A stretch of DNA of 14,494 nucleotides, taken from a bacterium. Lineage in GTDB: Bacteria > UBP14 > UBA6098 > 4484-93. Every line of letters begins with the position of its first letter. Position 1 is the stretch's first letter. This document shows positions 1 through 7,380 of this stretch, in pieces. The notes beneath the pieces are model-generated. The model was not told the DNA's origin. It saw only the letters and a list, made by a program, of their open reading frames with translations, and searched no databases. The translations under genes were made by a program, and so were the position numbers. The stretch spans positions 1-14,494 of the forward strand of contig JAGGUN010000053.1 of assembly GCA_021158465.1 (NCBI GenBank), written 5' to 3'.

Positions 1-113
1 CTTGCCAGGACCATAGTCATAGCGGCAGTGAGGGTAGTTTTGCCATGGTCGATATGCCCGATGGTTCCGATGTTCAGATGTGGCTTACTTCTGTCAAACT
101 TCTCCTTCGCCAT
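1..113 (-). CDS. tuf: Elongation factor Tu, 5' part of second tuf copy (partial)
   Basis: EF-Tu is the cytoplasmic GTPase that delivers aminoacyl-tRNA to the ribosomal A site. Only the first 37 codons plus two bases are present; the gene runs off the left edge. The protein begins [20 protein letters not shown] and continues into the P-loop (G1) motif GHIDHGKT at about residues 19-26, which is diagnostic of EF-Tu. The ATG lies 7 nt after a perfect AAGGAGG ribosome-binding site. It follows fusA by 21 nt, so it is the last visible gene of the str operon. A second tuf copy lies at the right edge in the same orientation. The two fragments cover opposite ends of the gene and cannot be compared here. 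Identity is certain; the assignment as tufA or tufB is arbitrary. Confidence 0.97.
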   Translation of the reverse strand, partial: MAKEKFDRSKPHLNIGTIGHIDHGKTTLTAAMTMVLA

Positions 114-120
114 TATAGCT

Positions 121-127
121 CCTCCTT
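121..127 (-). promoter_or_regulatory. Shine-Dalgarno of the left tuf
   Basis: On the minus strand this reads AAGGAGG, a full match to the anti-Shine-Dalgarno core, 7 nt before the tuf ATG. It lies in the 21-nt fusA-tuf gap. It is one of the strongest sites in the window, in contrast to fusA just upstream. Confidence 0.85.
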
Positions 128-134
128 GTTGTTT

Positions 135-2231
135 TCAAATTAAGCCCTTTAGTTTCAGCATAAACTCTTTTTCTATTTCAGGGGGGATTTGCTGGTATTT
201 GTCGAAAAACAGAGTAAAGACTCCCCTTCCTTGAGTAAGAGAACGAAGAGCTGTTGAGTAGCCGAACATTTCGGAAAGCGGTGTTTTTGCCGTTATCTTC
301 TGTCCGTCTGGAGTCTTCTCGAGGGATGTTATTTCGCCGCGCCGCTGATTGATGTCTGTTATGACATTTCCCATATACTCTTCTGGAACAATCACCTCGA
401 GGTTCATAATCGGTTCGAGGATGATAGGTTTTGCTGATGCGCATGCCTTCTGGAACGCCTCCGAGAAAGCGTACTCGATTGCTCCCAGGTGGATATTTGT
501 TTCGTCGAACTCGAGCTCCTTTAGTGTGATTTTTATGTCTATCATCTCGTATCCTGCTATTGGACCGCTTTTGGTTACCTCTTTTGCGAGCGTCTCAAGG
601 CTGCGGACAACCTCCCTCGGCAGGGTTCTGTTTTTGGGGAGTTTTATCTTGAATGCGAAGTGCTTGCTTGGATCGCCGATTGGTGATACCGCCACCTGTG
701 CCGTTGCAGATACCATTTTCGTCCCGATGAGCTTGCTGAACTCGCCTGTTCCCTCTGCTTCCTGAGTAATCGATTCCCTGTATGTCACCATTGGCTTGCC
801 TACGTTCACATTCAAATTGAATTCCCGCTTGAGCCTATCAATAATGACCTCAAGGTGGAGTTCGCCCATGCCCTTGACAATCCTCTGTCCTGTTTCCTCA
901 TTGATGGAGAAATCGAGGGTTGGGTCCTCTTCGACGAGGTGTTCGAGAGCTATCTGTAGCTTTTGCTCGTCGGTGCTGTTCTTTGGCTCGACAGCGATGG
1001 AGATAACAGGCTCGGGGAATGTCATGCCCTCAAATACCACCGGGTTGGAGCTGTCGCAGAGTGTATCTCCTGTTGCGACATTCCGAGGTCCGGCGATGGC
1101 AACAATATCTCCTGCCTTTGCGAGCTCCTTTTCCTGTCGACGATTGGAGTGCATCTCAAATATCTTGGCGACCCTTTCCCTCTTCCCTGTCCTTGGATTG
1201 AGGTAGCTTCTCCCTGTTTTCATCACACCGGAGTAAACCCTTGTGTAGAGTAACCGCTCAACATACGGATCGTATGCGATCTTGAAAACGATCGCGGACA
1301 TAGGTTCGTGCACTGAGTATTTTCTCTCTACAGGTTTACCTGTTTTCGGGTGGGAACCCACGATTGAGCCGATATCGAGTGGGGATGGGAGGTAATCCAC
1401 GACTCCATCTATGAGCTGTTGAACTCCTCTGTTTTTCAGAGCAGAGCCAACAAAAACGGGGACAAATGACTGATGGATAGTAGCATTTCTTATCGTCCGC
1501 TTAATCTCTGACTCTGAGACCTCCTCGTTCTCTATGATCTTTTCAAAGAGCGTGTCATCGTATTCGGCAACCGCTTCTAAAAGCTCATCTTTATACCTTT
1601 TTACTTCTTCTATGATGTCATCTGGGACATCCTCCTCTGTGTAGGTAGCTCCCAGGTCCTCGGGGTTATGATATATGCTTTTTTCTCTTATGATGTCAAT
1701 TATACCTCGAAAGCTTGCCCCTGAGCCGATAGGGATCTGAACTGCGTATGCCTTTGCGCCGAGTTTTGTTCGGATGCTTTCGATGGCGTGCTTGAAGTCA
1801 GCCCCGGCTCTATCCATCTTGTTGATGTAAGCGATCCGGGGTATCTTGTATCGGTTAGCCTGCCTCCAGACCGTTTCTGACTGTGGTTGAACCCCTGCAA
1901 CACCGCAGAATATAGCAATGATACTATCGAGCACCCTAAGGCTCCGTTCCACCTCCATTGTGAAGTCCACATGTCCTGGCGTATCGATGAGATTGATCCG
2001 ATGATTTTTCCAGAAGAAGGTTGTAGCGGCTGATGTGATGGTGATGCCACGTTCCTTCTCCTGTTCCATCCAGTCCATCGTTGCGGTTCCCTCATCGACC
2101 TCACCGAGCTTGTGTGACTTGCCAGAGTAGAACAGTATCCGCTCGGTAGTGGTCGTTTTCCCGGCGTCGATGTGGGCAACGATCCCGATGTTGCGAATCC
2201 GCTGTTGCTCAGAGTCATCTTCCCTACTCAT
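135..2231 (-). CDS. fusA: Elongation factor G (translocation GTPase), divergent domain IV
   Basis: EF-G drives tRNA-mRNA translocation and helps recycle ribosomes. The protein has 698 residues, normal length. G motifs are all present: AHIDAGKT 19-26, RGIT 61-64, DTPGH 83-87, NKMD 137-140, SALK 263-266. Domain III has GMGELHLE near 454-461, and domain V has the expected [20 protein letters not shown]. Domain IV is unusual. Where most EF-Gs have QSGGRGQYG at the first tip loop, this one has LIGTKMVSA (501-509). Where they have YHDVDSS at the second, it has FDETNIH (575-581), with Asp576 in place of the tip histidine. Both alignments are gap-free, so a frameshift is unlikely. The ATG lies 18 nt after rpsG with no recognisable Shine-Dalgarno. 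Position in the str operon says fusA; the loops suggest a divergent EF-G subfamily (spdEFG-like or EFG II-like). Confidence 0.94.
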   Translation of the reverse strand: MSREDDSEQQRIRNIGIVAHIDAGKTTTTERILFYSGKSHKLGEVDEGTATMDWMEQEKERGITITSAATTFFWKNHRINLIDTPGHVDFTMEVERSLRVLDSIIAIFCGVAGVQPQSETVWRQANRYKIPRIAYINKMDRAGADFKHAIESIRTKLGAKAYAVQIPIGSGASFRGIIDIIREKSIYHNPEDLGATYTEEDVPDDIIEEVKRYKDELLEAVAEYDDTLFEKIIENEEVSESEIKRTIRNATIHQSFVPVFVGSALKNRGVQQLIDGVVDYLPSPLDIGSIVGSHPKTGKPVERKYSVHEPMSAIVFKIAYDPYVERLLYTRVYSGVMKTGRSYLNPRTGKRERVAKIFEMHSNRRQEKELAKAGDIVAIAGPRNVATGDTLCDSSNPVVFEGMTFPEPVISIAVEPKNSTDEQKLQIALEHLVEEDPTLDFSINEETGQRIVKGMGELHLEVIIDRLKREFNLNVNVGKPMVTYRESITQEAEGTGEFSKLIGTKMVSATAQVAVSPIGDPSKHFAFKIKLPKNRTLPREVVRSLETLAKEVTKSGPIAGYEMIDIKITLKELEFDETNIHLGAIEYAFSEAFQKACASAKPIILEPIMNLEVIVPEEYMGNVITDINQRRGEITSLEKTPDGQKITAKTPLSEMFGYSTALRSLTQGRGVFTLFFDKYQQIPPEIEKEFMLKLKGLI

Positions 2232-2249
2232 ATCAGGTTTCGGGCGAGT

Positions 2250-2720
2250 TTACCATTTAAAGTGAGCAAAGGCTCGGTTTGCCTCTGCCATCCTGTGTGT
2301 GTCTTCCTTTTTCTTAAAAGATGCTCCTTCCTTACGGCTTGCTGCTATTAACTCGGATGCAAGCTTCTCCGCCATAGAATGTTCGCTCCTGTTTCTGGCG
2401 GCGGTCAGTATCCATCTTATGCTCAGGGCTATCTGTCTCCTTGGATTAACCTCTGTCGGCACCTGGTAGTTGGCTCCACCGATCCTCCTCGAACGCACCT
2501 CCAGTGTTGGCTTCACATTGTTCACGGCAGTTTCAAGCAGCTCCAACGGATCTTTCTTCGTTCTTTCCTTTACTATATCAAGTGCAGAATAGAGTATCCT
2601 CTCGGCGAGGCTTTTTTTGCCCCGTTTCATTATGTTGTTGATGAATTTTGTGACCAGTACGCTCTTGTATTTAGGGTCAGGTGGTAACACCCTTTTTTCG
2701 GGTCTTCTTCTTCTTGGCAT
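2250..2720 (-). CDS. rpsG: 30S ribosomal protein S7
   Basis: S7 nucleates assembly of the 30S head by binding the 3' major domain of 16S rRNA, and lines the E site. The 156-residue length is typical. It starts [20 protein letters not shown] and contains the family signature around residues 20-35 ([17 protein letters not shown]). The conserved [17 protein letters not shown] follows at about 75-91. It ends [12 protein letters not shown], as many bacterial S7 proteins do. The ATG follows rpsL by 12 nt with a GGAG site 6 nt upstream, so it is cotranscribed with rpsL and probably translationally coupled. In E. coli S7 is the autogenous repressor of the str operon through the rpsL-rpsG intercistronic region. 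That region is about 100 nt in E. coli but only 12 nt here, so the same mechanism is not visible. Confidence 0.98.
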   Translation of the reverse strand: MPRRRRPEKRVLPPDPKYKSVLVTKFINNIMKRGKKSLAERILYSALDIVKERTKKDPLELLETAVNNVKPTLEVRSRRIGGANYQVPTEVNPRRQIALSIRWILTAARNRSEHSMAEKLASELIAASRKEGASFKKKEDTHRMAEANRAFAHFKW

Positions 2721-2732
2721 ATCTTACTCCGA

Positions 2733-3104
2733 TCATTTTGGTTTCTTTGCTCCGTATTTGGACCGTGCCTTTTTTCTTTCCTCAACCCCCTCCGTATCGA
2801 GAGCGCCACGGATAATATGGTATCTGACCCCTGGGAGGTCTTTGACCCTTCCACCTCTAACAAGGACAATAGAGTGTTCCTGGAGGTTGTGTCCGATGCC
2901 TGGTATATATGCTGTTACCTCCTGCCCGTTTGTCAGGCGGACACGTGCTATCTTCCGAAGGGCGGAGTTTGGCTTCTTTGGTGTCATTGTATAGACTCTG
3001 GTGCATACTCCCCGTCTCTGAGGGTTTTTCTGGAGCGCCGGCGATTTTGATTTCCTCTTCAGTTTCTTCCTGCCGTGCCTCAGCAACTGATTGATAGTTG
3101 GCAA
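2733..3104 (-). CDS. rpsL: 30S ribosomal protein S12 (TTG start)
   Basis: S12 sits at the decoding centre and monitors codon-anticodon pairing. I place the start at a TTG, giving a 123-residue protein beginning [10 protein letters not shown]. This matches the canonical S12 N-terminus, and an AAAGGAGG site lies 5 nt upstream. With this numbering Lys43 and Lys88 (TPKKPNS 41-47, GGRVKDLPG 84-92) fall exactly at the positions where streptomycin-resistance changes are known. Both are wild-type lysines. Asp89, the site of methylthiolation in many bacteria, is present. An in-frame ATG six codons upstream (3122) would add MAKEGN. Its purine-rich GGAAGG directly abuts the ATG, leaving no spacing, so I consider it unlikely. 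This is the first gene after the str promoter at 3147-3174. Confidence 0.95.
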   Translation of the reverse strand: MPTINQLLRHGRKKLKRKSKSPALQKNPQRRGVCTRVYTMTPKKPNSALRKIARVRLTNGQEVTAYIPGIGHNLQEHSIVLVRGGRVKDLPGVRYHIIRGALDTEGVEERKKARSKYGAKKPK

Positions 3105-3109
3105 ATTCC

Positions 3110-3117
3110 CCTCCTTT
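3110..3117 (-). promoter_or_regulatory. Shine-Dalgarno deciding the rpsL TTG start
   Basis: The minus strand reads AAAGGAGG, then a 5-nt spacer GGAAT, then TTG. This strong site is correctly spaced for the TTG at 3104-3102. It would lie inside the coding region if the upstream ATG at 3122 were used. Confidence 0.8.
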
Positions 3118-3146
3118 GCCATCCTTCCAAGAATTCACAAATCGCT

Positions 3147-3174
3147 AATTTATCCAGAAAAAACCTTTTGTCAA
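3147..3174 (-). promoter_or_regulatory. Putative sigma70-type promoter of the str operon
   Basis: On the minus strand a perfect -35 hexamer TTGACA (3174-3169) is followed by a 16-nt spacer and a -10-like TAAATT (3152-3147, four of six consensus bases). Transcription would start near 3140, about 36 nt before the rpsL TTG. It lies in the only sizeable non-coding gap of the window (3105-3249), where a str promoter is expected. The gap is flanked by the end of rpoC, so this promoter would boost rpsL-rpsG-fusA-tuf over read-through from rpoBC. This is sequence-based only. Confidence 0.6.
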
Positions 3175-3212
3175 GTTAAAACAGTAATTTCCCGTGTATT
3201 TTTTGGATAAAT
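3148..3212. repeat. Inverted repeat around the str promoter
   Basis: The arm ATTTATCCAGAAAAAA (3148-3163) is complementary to TTTTTTGGATAAAT (3199-3212): eight perfect pairs, a short bulge, then six A-T pairs, with a 35-nt spacer. The -35 hexamer lies in the spacer and the -10 in the left arm. It could be an operator or an RNA hairpin in rpoC read-through transcripts. Its AT-rich inner part may be chance. Confidence 0.5.
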
Positions 3213-3238
3213 GGGTAGCTTCCACAGGGACAGAATTG

Positions 3239-3270
3239 GGGAATAGTGGTTATTTGAAACCGCTATTCCC
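3239..3270 (-). other. Stem-loop spanning the rpoC stop codon, without U-tract
   Basis: The minus strand reads GGGAATAGCGGTT, a 6-nt loop TCAAAT, then AACCACTATTCCC. This is a 13-position stem with one C-A mismatch. The 5' arm encodes the last beta' residues, and the stop codon spans the loop and 3' arm. No run of T follows (CAATTCTGTCCC), so it is not a standard intrinsic terminator. It may mark an RNA 3' end, a processing site or a barrier to exonucleases between the rpoC and str transcripts. Confidence 0.6.
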
Positions 3271-6200
3271 TATCTGTCTTATGTTGAACGGGATCGCTTG
3301 TTGTTCCGTTTCCTCGGCGAACTCGTACTCTTCTTCCTGTTCTTTCACTACAACGGGTTTTACCTTTCGGTTCTTTCTGGCGCCTGTTCCGGCAGGGATT
3401 AGATTCCCCAGGATAACATTTTCCTTCAGTCCTCTCAGGTAGTCGACTGTTCCACGGATTGAAGCGGCTGTGAGGACCCTTGTTGTTTCCTGGAAGGATG
3501 CAGCGGATATGAACCCTTCTGTTGAGAGGGCGGATTTGGCGATGCCCAGTAGTATCGGTTCCCATTTTGCTGGGACCTTCCCTTCGTTTTTGACTCGTTC
3601 GTTTTCCTTCATCAGTTCTGTTCTGCTGACCTGTTCATTCTCCATGAATTTCGTATCGCCGGGGTCGACGATAACCACCTTTCTGAGCATCTGCCGTATA
3701 ACTATCTCGATGTGCTTATCGTTGATCTTCACACCCTGGAGCCTGTAGACCTGTTGGATTTCGTTGAGGAGGTATTCTGCCACCGCATTTGCCCCCTTGA
3801 CTCGGAGGATATCTTGTGGGACGATCGGTCCGGCGCAGAGCTTCTGTCCGGCTGTCACTTTCTCTCCGTTTCTGACAAGGATGTGCTTTCCTCTTGGGAT
3901 GAGGTATTCTCTCTTTTCGCCCTGGTCTCCATGTACGATAATCTTTTGCCCGACCTTTTTCTGGGTTTTCTCCTCGACGAATTCGACCGTTCCGTTCACC
4001 TCGGAGATGATAGCTGGGTTTTTAGGGTGTCTTGCCTCGAACAGTTCCGCCACTCTCGGTAGTCCACCAGTTATATCCCTTGTTTTGGAGATCTCCCTTG
4101 TCATCTTCGCCAGTGCAGTTCCAGCCTTTATTTTCTTGCCATCTGGGATGAGGATATGTGCACCAACAGGCATAAGGTATGTATCGAGGATCTTTTCGTT
4201 GTCATCCAGTATTACGATTCTCGGGTTGAGGTGTCGCTCCTTGGTCTCGGTGACAATGATCTGCTTCTTCATTGTCAGCTCGTCCACCTGCTCCTTGACC
4301 GTCTTATTCTTGAAGATGTCTATGTACTTGGCTTTTCCGCTGAATTCGGAGATTATCTGGCTTGCGTACGGTTCCCAGCTATAGATCTTCTGGTCTGCCT
4401 CCACAAACTGACCGTCTTTAACAAAGAGGAGAGAGCCGTATGGAACATTGTAGTTATGCTCGATACCGGCTTTGTCTGTTATAACTATGCGTCCGTTTCG
4501 GCTGAGGACGACGAGGGCGTTCTTGACGAAGGGCGAGGGGAGTGTGCGGATCCTGACATATTTTACTGTTCCGGATTGCTTGGCGTTGATGTCAGACCTC
4601 TGTGCCACCAGGCTTGCGGTTCCACCGATATGGAAGGTTCTGAGCGTTAGCTGAGTACCCGGCTCACCGATACTTTCCCCTGCGATGATGCCGACAGCCT
4701 CACCTATGGTGACATTTTCTCCTGTGGCTGGGTCCTGTCCGTAGCATTTGGCGCAGACGCCGTATGGAGATTCACAGGTAAGCACGGAGCGTATCTTAAC
4801 CTTTTCGATACCAGCCTCTTCTATCTTGTCGCAGTGCTCGGCTGTTATCATATGGTCTGCCTCGACGATCACCTCTCCCGTTACCGGGTTGACTATGTTC
4901 TCAAGCGCATATCTCCCGAGGATTCGCTCACGGAGTGGCTCGATTACCTTCTCGCCGTCTTTGAGTGCAGAGCGCTCCACGCCGATGATGGTTCCACAGT
5001 CTTCCTCCTGCACGATCACATCCTGGACGACATCTACCAATCTCCTTGTGAGGTATCCAGCTTCTGATGTCTTCAGTGCGGTGTCCGCTAATCCTTTTCG
5101 CCCTCCGTGGGAGGAAATGAAGTACTCGAGTACCGTCAACCCCTCTTTGAAGTTGGATTTGATTGGTGTTTCGATAATTTCTCGTCCTGTCAGTTTCTTC
5201 TGGGGTTTGGTCATAAGTCCGCGCATACCGCCGAGCTGTCGTATCTGGTCTCCTTTGCCTCGTGCTCCCGAAGAGATCATAAGCCACAGCGGGTTGAACC
5301 CTTGCTCGTGCTGGGAAAGCTCCTTGAAGAGTTCCTCTGCCACCTCACCCTGTGTTCTTGTCCAGACATCGATTATAGTGTTGTAGCGTTCGCCATCGGT
5401 GATGAGGTTCTTGCGACGTTTCTCGTTTATGCTTTCCACCTCTTTCTCTGCGGCGTCCAGTATCTTCTGCTTGTTCTTCGGGATGATCACATCGTCTATT
5501 CCTATAGACAGCCCTGACTGTGTGGCGTATTCGAACCCCATCTCTTTCATAGCGTCGAGGAATTCGACGGTAGTAAATCGCCCGCACTTCTGGTATGCTT
5601 CTGCTACCAGCTGTTTCAATATCTTGCCGCTCAGCTCTTTGTTAACGAAATCGAGTTCGTCAGGGACGATCTGGTTGAATATGACCCTTCCTGTGGTGGT
5701 TTCGATAATCCGCCCATCGACACGGACCCTTATTTTCTCGTGCAGTGTGATCTTTCTATGGTTGTAGGCGATTACAACCTCCTCTGGAGAGGAAAAGGTT
5801 CTGATCTTTCGCTGCTTGTGTGGTAGCTCCTTTGTTAGGTATGTGAGTCCGAGTACCATATCCTGTGACGGGACTGCTACCGGTTCTCCGCTCGCAGGAA
5901 GGAGGATGTTGTTTGTGGATAGCATAATAAGAATTGATTCCAGTTGAGCCTCGTATGAGAGGGGGACATGGACAGCCATCAGGTCACCGTCGAAATCGGC
6001 GTTGAAAGCAGCGCAAACGAGTGGATGGAGCTGGATAGCCTTCCCTTCGATGAGCTTTGGGTAGAACGCCTGTATTCCAAGCCTGTGTAGGGTTGGAGCT
6101 CTGTTTAATAGGACTGGATGGTCTTTGATAACCTCTTCCAGCAGGTCCCAGACCTCGGGCGGGTGTTCTTCGACTATCTTCTTTGCTCTCTTTATACTCT

Positions 6201-7368
6201 GGGTAATGCCTCGTTCCTCGAGTTTGTGCAGTACAAACGGCTTGAACAGCTCGAGAGCCATGGTCTTTGGCAGTCCGCACTCGTGCATTTTTAGCTCTGG
6301 ACCAACGACGATAACAGCCCTCCCTGAGTAGTCCACCCTTTTTCCGAGCAGGTTCTGGCGGAAGCGTCCCTTCTTGCCCTTGAGAAAATCGGATAGTGAC
6401 TTTAGCGGTTGTGTTCTCGATGTTGAGAATGCACGGTGTCGGATGGGAGCTTCGATGAGTGCGTCCACAGCCTCCTGCAGCATCCTTTTCTCGTTGCGAA
6501 TAATTACCTCTGGCGAACTTATCTCTATGAGTTTCTTTAGTCTGTTGTTCCTGTTGATCAGTTTCCGATAGAGTTCGTTTAGGTCGGATGTTGCGAATCT
6601 GCCACCGTCCAGAGCGACTAACGGTCTGAGGTCGGGTGGTAGGACGGGGATGACCTCGAGTATCATCCATTCTGGCTTGTTATTCGATTCCCGGAACGCC
6701 TCAACCACCTTCAGGCGTTTGAGGAGGGTTTTCTTTTTCTGCTCGGATGAGGTTGTTTTCAAGGTGCTGCGGATGTTTTCTGCCATCTCGTCGAGGTCGA
6801 GTTCCTGCAGTAGCACCTTTAGGGCGCTTGCACCCGTCATCGCCTTAAACTCGAGCCCCTTTGCTTTGAGCTCTCGGTATTCCTCCTCCGTCAAAAGCTG
6901 TTTTTTCCTCAGGTGTGTTTTCGATGTATCCCCTGGGTCGATCACAATGTAGCTCTCATAATATACGATGGATTCGAGGTCGTTCACGGAGAGCTCCAGC
7001 AGGGTTCCGATCCTCGATGGGGGGGATCTGAGGAACCAGATATGGGCAACAGGAACGGCGAGTTCGATGTGTCCCATTCTTTCCCTGCGGACCCTGGAGT
7101 ATGTTACCTCCACGCCACAGCGGTCACAGACTACACCCTTGAACCTTATCCCTTTATATTTTCCGCAGGCGCACTCAAAATCCTTCTGGGGACCGAATAT
7201 CCTCTCGCAGAAAAGTCCATCCTTTTCTGGTCTGAAGGAGCGGTAATTTATGGTTTCAGGTGATGTAACCTCTCCGTAGCTCCAGGAGCGGATTACATCT
7301 GGGGAAGCGAGCTGGATTTGGATAGCGTTAAAGTCGAGCTGTTCACGCTTCTCCTTTTTACTTGCCAT
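3250..7368 (-). CDS. rpoC: DNA-directed RNA polymerase subunit beta'
   Basis: Beta' provides the catalytic Mg centre, bridge helix, trigger loop and clamp of RNA polymerase. The protein has 1372 residues. The N-terminal zinc site is Cys66, Cys68, Cys81, Cys84 (ECACGK...CDRC). The catalytic motif NADFDGD spans 456-462, with Asp458, 460 and 462 binding Mg. The bridge helix lies at about 752-785 ([20 protein letters not shown]). The second zinc site is Cys791, Cys865, Cys872, Cys875. The trigger-loop base [10 protein letters not shown] (907-916) is separated from [10 protein letters not shown] (1097-1106) by about 180 residues. This is an SI3-like lineage-specific insertion absent from Gram-positive enzymes. 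The ATG has AAGGAG 8 nt upstream, overlapping the rpoB stop (TAAGGAG), which favours translational coupling. No disrupted motif was seen. A stem-loop covers the stop codon. Confidence 0.99.
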   Translation of the reverse strand: MASKKEKREQLDFNAIQIQLASPDVIRSWSYGEVTSPETINYRSFRPEKDGLFCERIFGPQKDFECACGKYKGIRFKGVVCDRCGVEVTYSRVRRERMGHIELAVPVAHIWFLRSPPSRIGTLLELSVNDLESIVYYESYIVIDPGDTSKTHLRKKQLLTEEEYRELKAKGLEFKAMTGASALKVLLQELDLDEMAENIRSTLKTTSSEQKKKTLLKRLKVVEAFRESNNKPEWMILEVIPVLPPDLRPLVALDGGRFATSDLNELYRKLINRNNRLKKLIEISSPEVIIRNEKRMLQEAVDALIEAPIRHRAFSTSRTQPLKSLSDFLKGKKGRFRQNLLGKRVDYSGRAVIVVGPELKMHECGLPKTMALELFKPFVLHKLEERGITQSIKRAKKIVEEHPPEVWDLLEEVIKDHPVLLNRAPTLHRLGIQAFYPKLIEGKAIQLHPLVCAAFNADFDGDLMAVHVPLSYEAQLESILIMLSTNNILLPASGEPVAVPSQDMVLGLTYLTKELPHKQRKIRTFSSPEEVVIAYNHRKITLHEKIRVRVDGRIIETTTGRVIFNQIVPDELDFVNKELSGKILKQLVAEAYQKCGRFTTVEFLDAMKEMGFEYATQSGLSIGIDDVIIPKNKQKILDAAEKEVESINEKRRKNLITDGERYNTIIDVWTRTQGEVAEELFKELSQHEQGFNPLWLMISSGARGKGDQIRQLGGMRGLMTKPQKKLTGREIIETPIKSNFKEGLTVLEYFISSHGGRKGLADTALKTSEAGYLTRRLVDVVQDVIVQEEDCGTIIGVERSALKDGEKVIEPLRERILGRYALENIVNPVTGEVIVEADHMITAEHCDKIEEAGIEKVKIRSVLTCESPYGVCAKCYGQDPATGENVTIGEAVGIIAGESIGEPGTQLTLRTFHIGGTASLVAQRSDINAKQSGTVKYVRIRTLPSPFVKNALVVLSRNGRIVITDKAGIEHNYNVPYGSLLFVKDGQFVEADQKIYSWEPYASQIISEFSGKAKYIDIFKNKTVKEQVDELTMKKQIIVTETKERHLNPRIVILDDNEKILDTYLMPVGAHILIPDGKKIKAGTALAKMTREISKTRDITGGLPRVAELFEARHPKNPAIISEVNGTVEFVEEKTQKKVGQKIIVHGDQGEKREYLIPRGKHILVRNGEKVTAGQKLCAGPIVPQDILRVKGANAVAEYLLNEIQQVYRLQGVKINDKHIEIVIRQMLRKVVIVDPGDTKFMENEQVSRTELMKENERVKNEGKVPAKWEPILLGIAKSALSTEGFISAASFQETTRVLTAASIRGTVDYLRGLKENVILGNLIPAGTGARKNRKVKPVVVKEQEEEYEFAEETEQQAIPFNIRQIGNSGFK

Positions 7369-7380
7369 CTTTCATGCTCC

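Noticed and set aside
2733-3104. Streptomycin-resistant S12
   Set aside because: Lys43 and Lys88 are both the sensitive-type residues, so no resistance change is visible.
2857-3138. Minus-strand frame overlapping rpsL in another phase ([12 protein letters not shown]...)
   Set aside because: The true frame is S12, a complete conserved protein; the other phase shows no family features.
3239-3270. Intrinsic terminator after rpoC
   Set aside because: The stem is good but no T-run follows on either strand within reach, so I call it only a stem-loop.
4748-5386. Plus-strand open frame of 212 codons opposite rpoC, with similar ones at 3764-4384 and 8003-8689
   Set aside because: All lie fully inside rpoC or rpoB in antisense, with no ribosome-binding context or recognisable domain.
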